DNA of 64,000 nt, taken from assembly GCF_007858285.1 (NCBI RefSeq), contig NZ_VFIL01000012.1, positions 90,815 through 154,814 of the forward strand, read 5' to 3'. Source of the stretch: Pseudomonas brenneri (GTDB lineage Bacteria; Pseudomonadota; Gammaproteobacteria; Pseudomonadales; Pseudomonadaceae). Of the stretch, positions 25,163 through 33,928 are shown piece after piece; position 1 is the first letter of the stretch, and the number at the start of each line of letters is the position of its first letter. A program made the translations under genes and the position numbers. The notes under the pieces are model-generated. The model was not told where the DNA came from. It saw nothing but the letters and a program-made list of their open reading frames with translations, and made no database searches.

Positions 25163-25969
25163 GTGCCCTCCCAGTCTTCCAGGCCAAGGCCTGTGCCTTT
25201 CGAACTCCCCAGGACCATCACGCGATTTATCGGTGATGCCCCGTTGATTGCCGATGACGTCGGCGAGTCGCCCTGCGATGTCTTCAGTTTTACCCGGGGC
25301 AATGATCGTTTCTTTCTTAAAACCTGCGCAGCCATCTACGCGCCCACGACCTACAGCGTCTTGCGCGAAGCCCGTGTACTGCAATGGGTAGATGGCCATC
25401 TGAGTGTGCCCGAGGTGGCGGTCATCGCGCAAAGCGCCGACGGCGAATTCATGATCACCCGTTGTGTACCGGGGGCACCGATCCAGGTGCGTATCGACGA
25501 GCCAGGCACCCTGTCGGCGCTGTTTCACGAGGCGCTGCGCCAGCTACAGAGTGTCCCCATCGCCGGCTGCCCCTTCGACTCAAGCGTGTCACAGCGCCTG
25601 AACGAGTTGGAATACCTGCTTGCGCATGACCTGTGCGCGCAAGAGCCCGAGCCGCACCCGTGGCCAGACCTGAACAGCCCCGAACAACTGCTGGCCCATC
25701 TGCACGCCGCGCGGCCGAAGGAAGACCCCGTGTTCAGCCATGGCGACCTGTGTGACACCAATGTGTTCGTCGACACTCAAGACCGCCTGCACTTCATCGA
25801 CCTGGGCCGCGGAGGGATCGCCGATCGTTGGCTGGACATCGCGTTTGCACAACGCAACCTCCGCGAAGATATTTCGGAGCAGTCGGCACAGGATTTTCTC
25901 GACCGACTGGGCGAACCTGATAAGCCGGCAAAGCGAGAGTTTTTCGAACAACTGGACGAGTTGTTCTAG
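25163..25969 (+). CDS. Aminoglycoside 3'-phosphotransferase-like kinase
   Basis: A 268-residue protein of the APH(3') family, with the kinase catalytic loop FSHGDLCDTNVFVD (Asp as base, Asn for Mg) and metal-binding FIDLGRGGIADRWLDIAF. The length is as in APH(3')-II/III. The GTG start at 25163 follows AAAAGGTGAT. Chromosomal relatives in pseudomonads can give kanamycin/neomycin resistance. Whether this one does cannot be told from sequence. Confidence 0.85.
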   Translation: MPSQSSRPRPVPFELPRTITRFIGDAPLIADDVGESPCDVFSFTRGNDRFFLKTCAAIYAPTTYSVLREARVLQWVDGHLSVPEVAVIAQSADGEFMITRCVPGAPIQVRIDEPGTLSALFHEALRQLQSVPIAGCPFDSSVSQRLNELEYLLAHDLCAQEPEPHPWPDLNSPEQLLAHLHAARPKEDPVFSHGDLCDTNVFVDTQDRLHFIDLGRGGIADRWLDIAFAQRNLREDISEQSAQDFLDRLGEPDKPAKREFFEQLDELF

Positions 25970-25976
25970 CAACGCC

Positions 25977-25996
25977 CGCGAGCCCTGAGGCTCGCG
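25977..25996. terminator. Hairpin between convergent aph-like gene and TonB receptor gene
   Basis: CGCGAGCC-CTGA-GGCTCGCG is a perfect 8-bp stem in the 42-base gap between two converging genes. It has no U-run on either side, so it may act as a factor-dependent or mRNA-end hairpin. Confidence 0.5.
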
Positions 25997-26011
25997 TGGC
26001 ATGGCGACACC

Positions 26012-28066
26012 TCAAAAGTAAGTGGTAGCCCCGGCAAAAAACGCACGGCCCGGCACATAGAACGTCGTCGAACCATCACGTGCATCTTCATCCAGCAAGT
26101 TCTGCACACCGCCATTCAAGGTCAACCACTTGGTCACGGCCAGGTTCGCCGTCAGGTCGTAGGTGGTGTACGACTTGACGAAGTCATTACCTGCCCCACG
26201 CTGTTTGCCGACATGCTGCGCCGACAGTTCGGTGTTGAGTGAGTCGGTGACTTGCCAGTTGAGCGCACTGAAGGCTGACAGCTTGGGCGCGCTGATCAGG
26301 TCTTCGCCGGTGGACAGGTTTTTGCTCTCCAGCATGTAGGTGGCGTTGGTGCGCCAGTCCAGGGAGTCGCTCAGCGGGACGCGAACCGAACCTTCCCAGC
26401 CACGGGTCCGCGCTTCTTCGACGTTTTCCAGCATGGTCCACCAGCGGCCCTGGAACTGGCCCAGTGGCGCGTATTCGATCTTGTCTTCGAAGTCGGTGTG
26501 GAAGTAGGTCAGGCTGGCCTCCCAGCCGTCACGGTCAAAGGACACGCCAATTTCCTTGTTGACGCTGGTTTCTGGCGACAAGTTCGGGTTACCGGCCATC
26601 CAGCAACTGCCGCTCACATAACCCAAAGGTTTCAACGAGCCACAACCGCGACCGCCGGATTCGGTGGCGGCACCGGCGCTGCCCTCTTTCAGGCTGGGCG
26701 CACGAAAGCCCTTGGACACACCGCCGCGTACGGTCCAGTCCGGATGCGGATGGTAGACCAGGTACGCCCGCGGGCTGTTGTGGTTGCCGTAGTCTTCACT
26801 GTGGTCAAAACGGTTGCCCAGGGTCAGGGCCAGGTTATCGAGCAAGTACAACTCATCTTCGATAAACGCCGCCGAGTAGTCACCCTTGAGTGACGAACCG
26901 GAGACCGCAACACCTTGATAGTCCACCGGCACCGTGCCCAGGGTGTCGCTGTTGGTCAGTTCTTCACGCTTCCACTGCCCGCCCACGGTCAGGCGCTGGT
27001 CAAGCAGGAGTTTGAACGGAATGTTCAGGCTGCCCTCGGCGATTTTCTCTTCGGCGCTGGATTTGCCCCAGTCGATGTCGTTCTTGAACTTGTTCAGGTA
27101 CAGGTCCACTTTCGAGGTACCGAAACTCCAGTCCCCAGTGTGGGACACGGAATAGCTGTCGCGAATCAAACGGCCGGGGCCGAAGCCGGCACCCATGGTT
27201 TCGCCCCAGTCACCAAAGGTCTTTTTGCTCGACCAGGACCGCTCGACACCATGCACAGCCTCGAACGACAGGCTTTGCTCATCATTGATTTTCCAGTCGA
27301 GCAAGGCGTTGACGCTGTGGTCCTTGGCGCCGCCAGCGCCGTCGCCGTACATGAACTCGCCATCCTTATCCAGGCGCGCCGTGACTTCATCGGCGGCGCG
27401 GCGGGTCAGGTTGGCGCCCAGGCGCAGGCCGACGGACTCGGTCAATGGCCCGGACAGGTTGAGGCTGGTCTGGGTGGTCTGGCCACGGTCGGAGTCTTCG
27501 GGAATCGTGGTGTTGACGTTGGCAGAACCGCTCCAGGTCCGCGAGACCTTGCGCGTGATGATGTTGATCACACCGCCCATGGCATCCGAGCCGTACAACG
27601 AAGACATGGGGCCGCGCACGATCTCGATGCGCTCAATCATGTTCGGGGTGATCCAGTTCAGGTCCTGGCGTGCCAGGTCACGGCGATAGCTCAAGTCCCC
27701 CGAACCGCCCAGACGCTTGCCGTCCACCAGGACCAAGGTGTACTTGTCGTCCAGGCCACGCAGTTTGATTTTCGACTGTTCCCCCACCGGACCGAAGCCC
27801 CCCGTGACACCCGGCACACGCCGCAGCAGGGTATTGAGGTCGTACACCGGTTGGCGCTCGATTTCTTCACGGGTGATGACACTGACGCTGGCCGGCGCAT
27901 CCCGCAGGTCCGTGGCCCCGCCGGTGGCGGTGACAAACGAGGTATCGAGTTCGGTGACGGCCTGTTTATCGACCTCGCCAATCTCTTGCGCTTGCAACGC
28001 CGGGGCGGCGTTCAGCACACCGAAGGCCATGAAAAGAGAACTGAACAGGTAGGGGGGATTCTTCAT
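26012..28066 (-). CDS. TonB-dependent ferric-siderophore receptor (FepA/CirA-like)
   Basis: A 684-residue outer-membrane receptor. It has a signal peptide (to about residue 26, LNAAPALQAQ), a plug domain (SVSVITREEIERQPVYDLNT, then IEIVRGPMSSLYGSDAMGGV), and a 22-strand barrel ending in the aromatic terminus FFAGATTYF. The IRGPMSSLYGSDAMGG-type plug places it with catecholate/colicin I receptors rather than hydroxamate ones. A Fur-like site lies 60 bases upstream. No siderophore genes, TonB or regulator are adjacent, so it probably takes up a foreign siderophore. Confidence 0.9.
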   Translation of the reverse strand: MKNPPYLFSSLFMAFGVLNAAPALQAQEIGEVDKQAVTELDTSFVTATGGATDLRDAPASVSVITREEIERQPVYDLNTLLRRVPGVTGGFGPVGEQSKIKLRGLDDKYTLVLVDGKRLGGSGDLSYRRDLARQDLNWITPNMIERIEIVRGPMSSLYGSDAMGGVINIITRKVSRTWSGSANVNTTIPEDSDRGQTTQTSLNLSGPLTESVGLRLGANLTRRAADEVTARLDKDGEFMYGDGAGGAKDHSVNALLDWKINDEQSLSFEAVHGVERSWSSKKTFGDWGETMGAGFGPGRLIRDSYSVSHTGDWSFGTSKVDLYLNKFKNDIDWGKSSAEEKIAEGSLNIPFKLLLDQRLTVGGQWKREELTNSDTLGTVPVDYQGVAVSGSSLKGDYSAAFIEDELYLLDNLALTLGNRFDHSEDYGNHNSPRAYLVYHPHPDWTVRGGVSKGFRAPSLKEGSAGAATESGGRGCGSLKPLGYVSGSCWMAGNPNLSPETSVNKEIGVSFDRDGWEASLTYFHTDFEDKIEYAPLGQFQGRWWTMLENVEEARTRGWEGSVRVPLSDSLDWRTNATYMLESKNLSTGEDLISAPKLSAFSALNWQVTDSLNTELSAQHVGKQRGAGNDFVKSYTTYDLTANLAVTKWLTLNGGVQNLLDEDARDGSTTFYVPGRAFFAGATTYF

Positions 28067-28124
28067 TGCAAACAGTCCTTGTTAAGCCAATATGCACCAA
28101 GACGGAGCACTAAAGGCTGCGGAG

Positions 28125-28144
28125 TGTAATGCAAATCCTTATCA
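28125..28144 (-). promoter_or_regulatory. Fur box of the TonB receptor gene
   Basis: The stretch matches 14 of 19 positions of GATAATGATAATCATTATC and sits about 60 bases upstream of the receptor start, where Fur would block RNA polymerase under iron-replete conditions. Confidence 0.72.
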
Positions 28145-28491
28145 TTTAGAAAAGCATTTGTTACAATTCAGAAACAAATCCATACATTTAAAGCAGAATT
28201 ATTTTCTTCTATTTGCCTTGAAATACTTAGAAAATCTACAATTTAACGCTATTTGTCGACATCTAAATATTCACAAAAAAGCCAATCATTCACTTGATAA
28301 TGAATAGCGTGACCTTCCTCGCACGGGATTTGTGCAAAATTGATTCTGTTACCCATCAACTTTTGACGCTCCTGTCTCCCCGCTGTTAGTGTCCGCCCTC
28401 CTTCCCCGCAGATATCTGCCAGGTGCGATTTACCCGCAAAACCTCACCCCAGGGACAACAGATCATTCTCAAAATGAACGGAGTTCAGCGC
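28145..28491. other. AT-rich intergenic region between receptor gene and ggt
   Basis: No gene is supported here. The stretch 28140-28310 is markedly AT-rich compared with its surroundings and includes a weaker second Fur-like sequence at 28295-28309 (TGATAATGAATAGCG). Both divergent genes must have their promoters here. Confidence 0.5.
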
Positions 28492-30318
28492 GTGCTTTTC
28501 ACCCTACGCTTGCAGCGTCTTACCAGCCTCTCGGTGATCGTCGCCGCCCTCAGCCTCAGTGCCTGCCACAGCGCCAGCACCCCAGGCTTGCCTCCTGCGC
28601 CGGAGCTGGGGTCGGGTTATCGCACCGACATGACCGTACGCCATGCCGAGCGCCATATGGCCGCTGCGGCCAACCCGCTGGCGGCCGAGGCCGGGCGGAC
28701 CATCCTGCGCCAGGGTGGCTCGGCGATTGATGCGGCCATCGCCATGCAAGCGGTGCTGACGCTGGTGGAGCCGCAGTCTTCGGGGATCGGCGGTGGCGCC
28801 TTTATCATGCTGTGGGATGGCAAGCAGGTACGGGCCTATGACGGCCGTGAAACCGCACCGGCCGGTGCGACGGCCGACCTGCTGCTCAATGCCGACGGCA
28901 CGCCGATGGCGTTTGCCCAGGCGCAGATTGGTGGTCGCTCGGTCGCCACGCCCGGTGTATTGCGCGCACTGAAAATGGCCCACGAACAGAGCGGTCGCCT
29001 GCCCTGGGCCCAGTTGTTCGAGCCGGCGATCCAGTTGTCCGAGCAAGGCTTTGCGATTTCCCCGCGCCTGCACAGCCTGCTCGCCGCCGACCGCTATATC
29101 AGCCAGTCGCCGGACATGGCGGCGTACTTTCTCAACGCCGACGGCAGCCCGAAAGCCACCGGCACCGTACTGAAAAATCCGGCGCTGGCCAATGTACTCA
29201 AGCGTATTGCCAAAGAGGGCCCCGACGCGCTTTACCAAGGCCCGATCGCCGAGGAAATTGCACGCAAAGTCCAGGGCCACCGCAACGCTGGCAGCCTTGC
29301 ACTGAGCGACCTCAAAGGCTACCGCGCCAAGGAGCGCGCACCGCTGTGTACCGACTACAAGCGTTGGCAGGTATGCGGCATGCCGCCGCCGTCGTCGGGC
29401 GGGGTTGCCATTGCGCAGATCCTCGGCACCTTGCAGGCCCTGGAAGCCCGTGACCCGCGCTGGGCCCTGGCACCGCTCAAACCCGTGAAGACCGCGACAG
29501 CTGCCGGCCTGGAACCTGCTCCCGAAGCGGTGCATCTGATTGCCGAGGCCGATCGCCTGGCCTACGCCGACCGTGCGCAATATGTCGCTGATGCAGACTT
29601 TGTCCCGGTACCGCTCGCAGGCCTCGTCGCCCCCGGTTACCTGGCCAGCCGCGCGGCATTGATCGGTGAGCGCAGCATGGGCGTGGCCAAGCCTGGCCAG
29701 CCGAGCGGGGTTGAGGTGGCCTACGCACCGGATCGCTCGCCGCTGCGCATCTCTACCTCGCAAGTGGTGGCCGTGGATGACCAGGGCGGCGCGGTATCAA
29801 TGACCACCACCATCGAGGCGGCATTCGGTTCCCATGTCATGGTCCAGGGTTTCCTGCTGAATAATCAGATGACGGACTTTTCCTTTATCCCCGAGGAAAA
29901 CGGCCAGCCAGTGGCCAACCGTATCGAGCCGGGCAAACGCCCACGCTCATCCATGGCGCCGACCCTGGTCTTCGACCGCCAAAGTGGCGAGCTGCTGGCC
30001 ACAGTCGGCTCACCCGGTGGCTCGCAGATCATCGAGTACGTGAGCAAGTCCCTGGTGGGCATGCTCGACTGGAACCTCGACCCGCAAGCCGCCATCAGCC
30101 TGCCCAACTTCGGCAGCCGCAACGGCGCGACCGAATTGGAGCGAGGGCTGTTCAGCGCACAGTTGAAAGCGGCACTCAAGGATCGGGGGCACGCCTTGAG
30201 CGAGATCGACATGACCAGCGGCACCCAGGCCATCGTGCGGGTGCGGGATGCCCAGGGCAAGGCAACGTGGAGTGGTGGCGCGGATCCACGGCGTGAGGGT
30301 GAGGCGCTGGGGGACTGA
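28492..30318 (+). CDS. ggt: Gamma-glutamyltranspeptidase, probable lipoprotein form
   Basis: An Ntn-hydrolase that cleaves glutathione and transfers gamma-glutamyl groups in the periplasm. The GTG at 28492 is preferred (CGGAG at 28479-28483) over an ATG at 28474, giving 608 residues. The signal sequence ends in the lipobox LSAC (Cys25). Family blocks are SGIGGGAFIMLWDGK, GMPPPSSGGVAIAQIL, the processing-site region with the nucleophilic Thr (RISTSQVVAVDDQG) and FLLNNQMTDFS, then GSPGGSQIIEYV. A lipid anchor is not the rule for GGT. The gene is alone, facing ddl across a strong hairpin. Confidence 0.92.
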   Translation: MLFTLRLQRLTSLSVIVAALSLSACHSASTPGLPPAPELGSGYRTDMTVRHAERHMAAAANPLAAEAGRTILRQGGSAIDAAIAMQAVLTLVEPQSSGIGGGAFIMLWDGKQVRAYDGRETAPAGATADLLLNADGTPMAFAQAQIGGRSVATPGVLRALKMAHEQSGRLPWAQLFEPAIQLSEQGFAISPRLHSLLAADRYISQSPDMAAYFLNADGSPKATGTVLKNPALANVLKRIAKEGPDALYQGPIAEEIARKVQGHRNAGSLALSDLKGYRAKERAPLCTDYKRWQVCGMPPPSSGGVAIAQILGTLQALEARDPRWALAPLKPVKTATAAGLEPAPEAVHLIAEADRLAYADRAQYVADADFVPVPLAGLVAPGYLASRAALIGERSMGVAKPGQPSGVEVAYAPDRSPLRISTSQVVAVDDQGGAVSMTTTIEAAFGSHVMVQGFLLNNQMTDFSFIPEENGQPVANRIEPGKRPRSSMAPTLVFDRQSGELLATVGSPGGSQIIEYVSKSLVGMLDWNLDPQAAISLPNFGSRNGATELERGLFSAQLKAALKDRGHALSEIDMTSGTQAIVRVRDAQGKATWSGGADPRREGEALGD

Positions 30319-30329
30319 CTCAGGATTAC

Positions 30330-30357
30330 CACCATCGCCGGCAAGCCGGCGATGGTG
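30330..30357. terminator. Strong hairpin between convergent ggt and ddl
   Basis: A 13-bp perfect stem, CACCATCGCCGGC-AA-GCCGGCGATGGTG, lies in the 47-base gap between the two stop codons and probably serves both genes. The flanking U-runs are poor. Confidence 0.7.
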
Positions 30358-30365
30358 ATTGAGGC

Positions 30366-31460
30366 TTAGCGGCTGATCTTCAAGCCCTTGCGCAACCCAT
30401 GCCGCTCCAGCGCCAGTTCGATCAGGCGGCTGACCAGTTCGCTGTAGCTCATCCCCGCCGCCTGCCACAACTTGGGGTACATGCTGATGCGGGTAAAACC
30501 GGGCAATGAGTTGACCTCATTGATCAAGACTTCACCGTCCTCGCAAAGAAACACATCGACCCGTGCCAGGCCCGCGCAGCCCAGCACTTCAAAGGCCTCA
30601 ACGGCCAGGGCGCGAATGCGCTCGCTGTCTTCGACACGGATATCGGCAGGCACCAGCACTTGCGCAGCCTGGTCGTCGATGTATTTGCTGTCGTAGGAAT
30701 AGAAGCCGTCACGCACCACGATCTCGCCACAGCCGCTGGCGATGGGACGCTCGTTGCCCAGCACTGCGCATTCGATTTCCCGGCCTTTGACGGCAGACTC
30801 CACCAACACTTTTTCATCGAAGCCCAGGGCCAGTTCAATGGCGGCCAGATACTCGGTTTCGTCAGCCACCTTGCTCACGCCCACTGAGGAGCCTTGGTTG
30901 GCCGGTTTGACAAACAGTGGCAAACCCAGCTTTTGCCGCGCCTGGTCGAAGGTGGTGCGTGCCGCATTGCCACGGTTGAGGGTGATAAAGGGCGCCACGG
31001 CAATACCGGCGTCGCGCAGCAGGCGTTTGCTGATGTCCTTGTCCATGCACACCGCCGAACCCAGCACGTCGGAACCCACGAACGGCAAGTCCGCCATGCG
31101 CAGCAAACCTTGCAGGCAACCGTCTTCGCCGAGGGTGCCGTGGACGATGGGGAAGATCACATCGACGTGCTCCAGCAGACTCTGGCCCGAGGTTTCCACC
31201 AGTTGCTGGCTGGCCTTGCCCGGCACCACCGCCAATTCGCGGTTGGACTGGTTGAGAGCGATCAGCGCCGGGTTTTCCTGGTTGAGCAGGAAGTTAGAGG
31301 TGTCGTTCAGGTGCCAATGGCCGGCCTTGTCGATACCGATCAACACCGGCTCAAAACGCGTGCGGTCAAGGGCGTCGACGATGTTACGTGCCGACTGCAA
31401 CGACACCTCATGCTCGGCCGAACGCCCACCAAAAATAATACCTACCCGCAACTGACTCAT
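30366..31460 (-). CDS. ddlA: D-alanine--D-alanine ligase
   Basis: An ATP-grasp enzyme making the D-Ala-D-Ala dipeptide for peptidoglycan. The 364-residue length and N-terminus (VGIIFGGRSAEHEVSLQSAR) are those of the DdlA branch. Further motifs are FPIVHGTLGEDGCLQG, LFVKPANQGSSVGVSK and INEVNSLPGFT. Pseudomonads also have a ddlB in the ftsZ cluster, so this is the second, free-standing copy. Confidence 0.95.
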   Translation of the reverse strand: MSQLRVGIIFGGRSAEHEVSLQSARNIVDALDRTRFEPVLIGIDKAGHWHLNDTSNFLLNQENPALIALNQSNRELAVVPGKASQQLVETSGQSLLEHVDVIFPIVHGTLGEDGCLQGLLRMADLPFVGSDVLGSAVCMDKDISKRLLRDAGIAVAPFITLNRGNAARTTFDQARQKLGLPLFVKPANQGSSVGVSKVADETEYLAAIELALGFDEKVLVESAVKGREIECAVLGNERPIASGCGEIVVRDGFYSYDSKYIDDQAAQVLVPADIRVEDSERIRALAVEAFEVLGCAGLARVDVFLCEDGEVLINEVNSLPGFTRISMYPKLWQAAGMSYSELVSRLIELALERHGLRKGLKISR

Positions 31461-31613
31461 GACCCGGCCTCACTGTAAAAGTAAGGTTTATTACCATGAG
31501 CCGTCAGCCATTAGCCACCTTTGCAACCACGCACAATCGTACAAGACCCCGGCAGACAGCCGCCCCAGACTCAGTTAACGTAACTCCATCCGACATCTTT
31601 CGAAAAACATCCC

Positions 31614-32423
31614 ATGGGCAAACTCACCGCGAACATCGACTGGCTGCACCGGGCGCCCCATGCCAGCGGCCTGGAGCGGATCGAGGCGTATTTTTCCGGG
31701 TTTGGCTTCGACCCTCATCGCCACGACACCTACGCCATTGGCCATACCCTGTTCGGCGTGCAGAGCTTTCATTATCGCGGCAGCCAGACCCACAGCCTGC
31801 CGGGCACGACCATGGTGATCCATCCGGACGAAGTCCACGACGGCTGGGCCGGCAGTGAGGAAGGCTTCAAGTACCGGATGATTTATGTGGAGCCGGCGCT
31901 GATCCAGCAGATTCTCGGCGGCAAGCCGTTGCCGTTTATCCACAATGGGCTGTCCAACGACCCATGGCTGCACCGGGCCTGCCAGGCCTTTGTGCAGCAA
32001 CTCGACTGCCCGCTGGACCCGATGCAGGAGCAGGACGCGCTGTTCGACCTGGCCCATGCGCTGAACAATGCCTCGGGCATCAGCGTCTGTCGCAAGACCT
32101 TTGATTACCAGGCCGCCGAACGCGCCCGTGAGTTTATCCACAGCGCCTTGGGGCGCAGCATCACCCTGGATGAAATGGCCGCGCATTGCGGGCGGGATCG
32201 CTGGGCCCTGTCGCGGGATTTCCGCCTGCTGTTCGGCACCAGTCCCTATCGCTACCTGACCATGCGCCGCCTGGATCTTGTGCGCAATTTACTGGGTCAG
32301 GGCCAGTCATTGGTGGATGCCGCGCTGATCGCCGGCTTCACCGACCAGAGCCACATGACCCGGCAGTTTCGCAGCACCTACGGCATCCCGCCGTCGCGCT
32401 GGGTGAAGATGCTCGGCCGTTAA
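31614..32423 (+). CDS. AraC-family transcriptional regulator
   Basis: A 269-residue regulator with an N-terminal cupin-like sensing domain (FDPHRHDTYAIGHTLFGVQS and the metal/ligand-site-like HPDEVHDG), then two helix-turn-helix motifs: LDEMAAHCGRDRWALSRDFR and LVDAALIAGFTDQSHMTRQF. The last 39 codons plus a downstream REPIN are repeated three more times behind the gene. The intact copy is this first one. No neighbouring target gene is obvious. Confidence 0.88.
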   Translation: MGKLTANIDWLHRAPHASGLERIEAYFSGFGFDPHRHDTYAIGHTLFGVQSFHYRGSQTHSLPGTTMVIHPDEVHDGWAGSEEGFKYRMIYVEPALIQQILGGKPLPFIHNGLSNDPWLHRACQAFVQQLDCPLDPMQEQDALFDLAHALNNASGISVCRKTFDYQAAERAREFIHSALGRSITLDEMAAHCGRDRWALSRDFRLLFGTSPYRYLTMRRLDLVRNLLGQGQSLVDAALIAGFTDQSHMTRQFRSTYGIPPSRWVKMLGR

Positions 32424-33266
32424 ACGGTAGGAGCGAGCTTGCTCGCGAAGAACCTGAGAACGCCGTGTTTATCCAGGATAAACGCGGTGCATTTGAGTTC
32501 TTCGCGAGCAAGCTCGCTCCTACAGAAATGCTGAGCCGCCTCCAGAGCCTCATTGGTGGATGCCGCGCTGATCGCCGGCTTCACCGACCAGAGCCACATG
32601 ACCCGGCAGTTTCGCAGCACCTTCGGCATCCCGCCGTCGCGCTGGGTGAAGATGCTCGGCCGCTAAACGGTAGGAGCGAGCTTGCTCGCGAAGAACCTGA
32701 GAACGCCGTGTTTATCCAGGATAAACGCGGTGCATTTGAGTTTTTCGCGAGCAAGCTCGCTCCTACAGAAATGCTGAGCCGCCTCCAGAGCCTCATTGGT
32801 GGATGCCGCGCTGATCGCCGGCTTCACCGACCAGAGTCACATGACCCGACAGTTTCGCAGCACCTTCGGCATCCCGCCGTCGCGCTGGGTGAAGATGCTC
32901 GGCCGTTAAACGGTAGGAGCGAGCTTGCTCGCGAAGAACCTGAGAACGCCGTGTTTATCCAGGATAAACGCGGTGCATTTGAGTTTTTCGCGAGCAAGCT
33001 CGCTCCTACAGAAATGCTGAGCCGCCTCCAGAGCCTCATTGGTGGATGCCGCGCTGATCGCCGGCTTCACCGACCAGAGCCACATGACCCGGCAGTTTCG
33101 AAGCACCTTCGGCATCCCGCCGTCGCGCTGGGTGAAGATGCTCGGCCGTTAAACGGTAGGAGCGAGCTTGCTCGCGAAGAACCTGAGAACGCCGTGTTTA
33201 TCCAGGATAAACGCGGTGCATTTGAGTTCTTCGCGAGCAAGCTCGCTCCTACAGAAATGCTGAGCC
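32307..33266. repeat. Four-copy 243-bp tandem repeat: araC-type 3' end plus REPIN
   Basis: Units start at 32307, 32550, 32793 and 33036. The last is cut short at 33266, 231 bases long. Each unit carries the final codons of the AraC-family gene (second HTH motif to the TAA stop) followed by a REPIN. Copies differ at only a few bases: TAC/TTC in the Tyr/Phe codon, GAGTTC/GAGTTT before the right REP arm, and a couple of silent changes in copies 3 and 4. The region 32424-33373 holds no intact gene. A long forward frame through it exists only because 243 is divisible by three. Confidence 0.97.
32427..32523. repeat. REPIN, first of four (others at 32670, 32913, 33156)
   Basis: GTAGGAGCGAGCTTGCTCGC extends to GAA, and its inverted copy closes the element 97 bases later. 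Between the arms is a further inverted repeat (GTTTATCC-A-GGATAAAC). The same element recurs every 243 bp. The core GAGCGAGCTTGCTCGC differs from the GAGCGGGCTTGCTCGC of the REPIN at 20206, so two REP subtypes are present. Confidence 0.93.
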
Positions 33267-33373
33267 TCGCCCCTGGCATTGGCGCAGGCGCAATGGTAGC
33301 CGGCGCTTGAATCCTGCCGCCCGAATGTGAGAAGAAGAACCCCTGCGCTACTGCCATCGCGAGGTTTCCAGGG

Positions 33374-33889
33374 ATGAACCTGACATTAACGCCCCCACAG
33401 TGGGATGACGTGAACGAGCTGCTGGCGTTCGAGCTGGCCAATCGGACGTTTTTCGAAAGCTGGATCAATGCCCGGCCAGAGGCGTATTACACCGTCGAAG
33501 GGGTCCAACGTGCCATCGAGAGCGCACTGCTGGAGGCCAGTGAAGACCGCGCCTACCAGTACCTGATCCGAGAAAACGGCATGCTGGTCGGGCGGATCAA
33601 CTTTACCCAGGTGCGGCGCCGCTACTATCACTCGGCCTCCCTGGGTTATCGCATGGGCGCCGAGTTCACCGGGCGCGGCCTGGCCCGGCAAGCCGTGGCG
33701 CTGGGCCTGGAGAAAGCCTTTGGCGAGCACGCCCTCAAGCGCATCGAGGCCACCGTGCGCCCAGAGAACCCCGGCTCGCTGCGGGTGTTGCAGCGCAGCG
33801 GCTTTACCCAGTATGGCCATTCACGCAAGGCGTTCCTGCTCGACGGGCAGTGGTTCGATCTGTTGCTCTTTGAGATCCACGCCCCCTGA
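33374..33889 (+). CDS. GNAT acetyltransferase, RimJ/RimL-like
   Basis: A 171-residue N-acetyltransferase with the acetyl-CoA-binding A motif (LGYRMGAEFTGRGLARQAVA) and the B-region RIEATVRPENPGSLRVLQRSG. The order resembles RimJ/RimL and YdaF-type enzymes that modify protein N-termini or small molecules. The target is unknown. It begins about 100 bases after the tandem repeat. Confidence 0.85.
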   Translation: MNLTLTPPQWDDVNELLAFELANRTFFESWINARPEAYYTVEGVQRAIESALLEASEDRAYQYLIRENGMLVGRINFTQVRRRYYHSASLGYRMGAEFTGRGLARQAVALGLEKAFGEHALKRIEATVRPENPGSLRVLQRSGFTQYGHSRKAFLLDGQWFDLLLFEIHAP

Positions 33890-33928
33890 CGCTCTTACCT
33901 TTGACCTTGCCGGCCTTGAGTCAGGTGT

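Noticed and set aside
28295..28309. Second Fur box for ggt
   Set aside because: The match is weaker on its right half, the position is about 180 bases from ggt, and the region is simply AT-rich.
32186..33310. Long forward frame with 81-residue protein repeats across the tandem array
   Set aside because: It is in another phase than the AraC gene, has no ribosome site, and exists only because the 243-bp DNA repeat is a multiple of three. The repeat is explained by duplicated araC-end plus REPIN.
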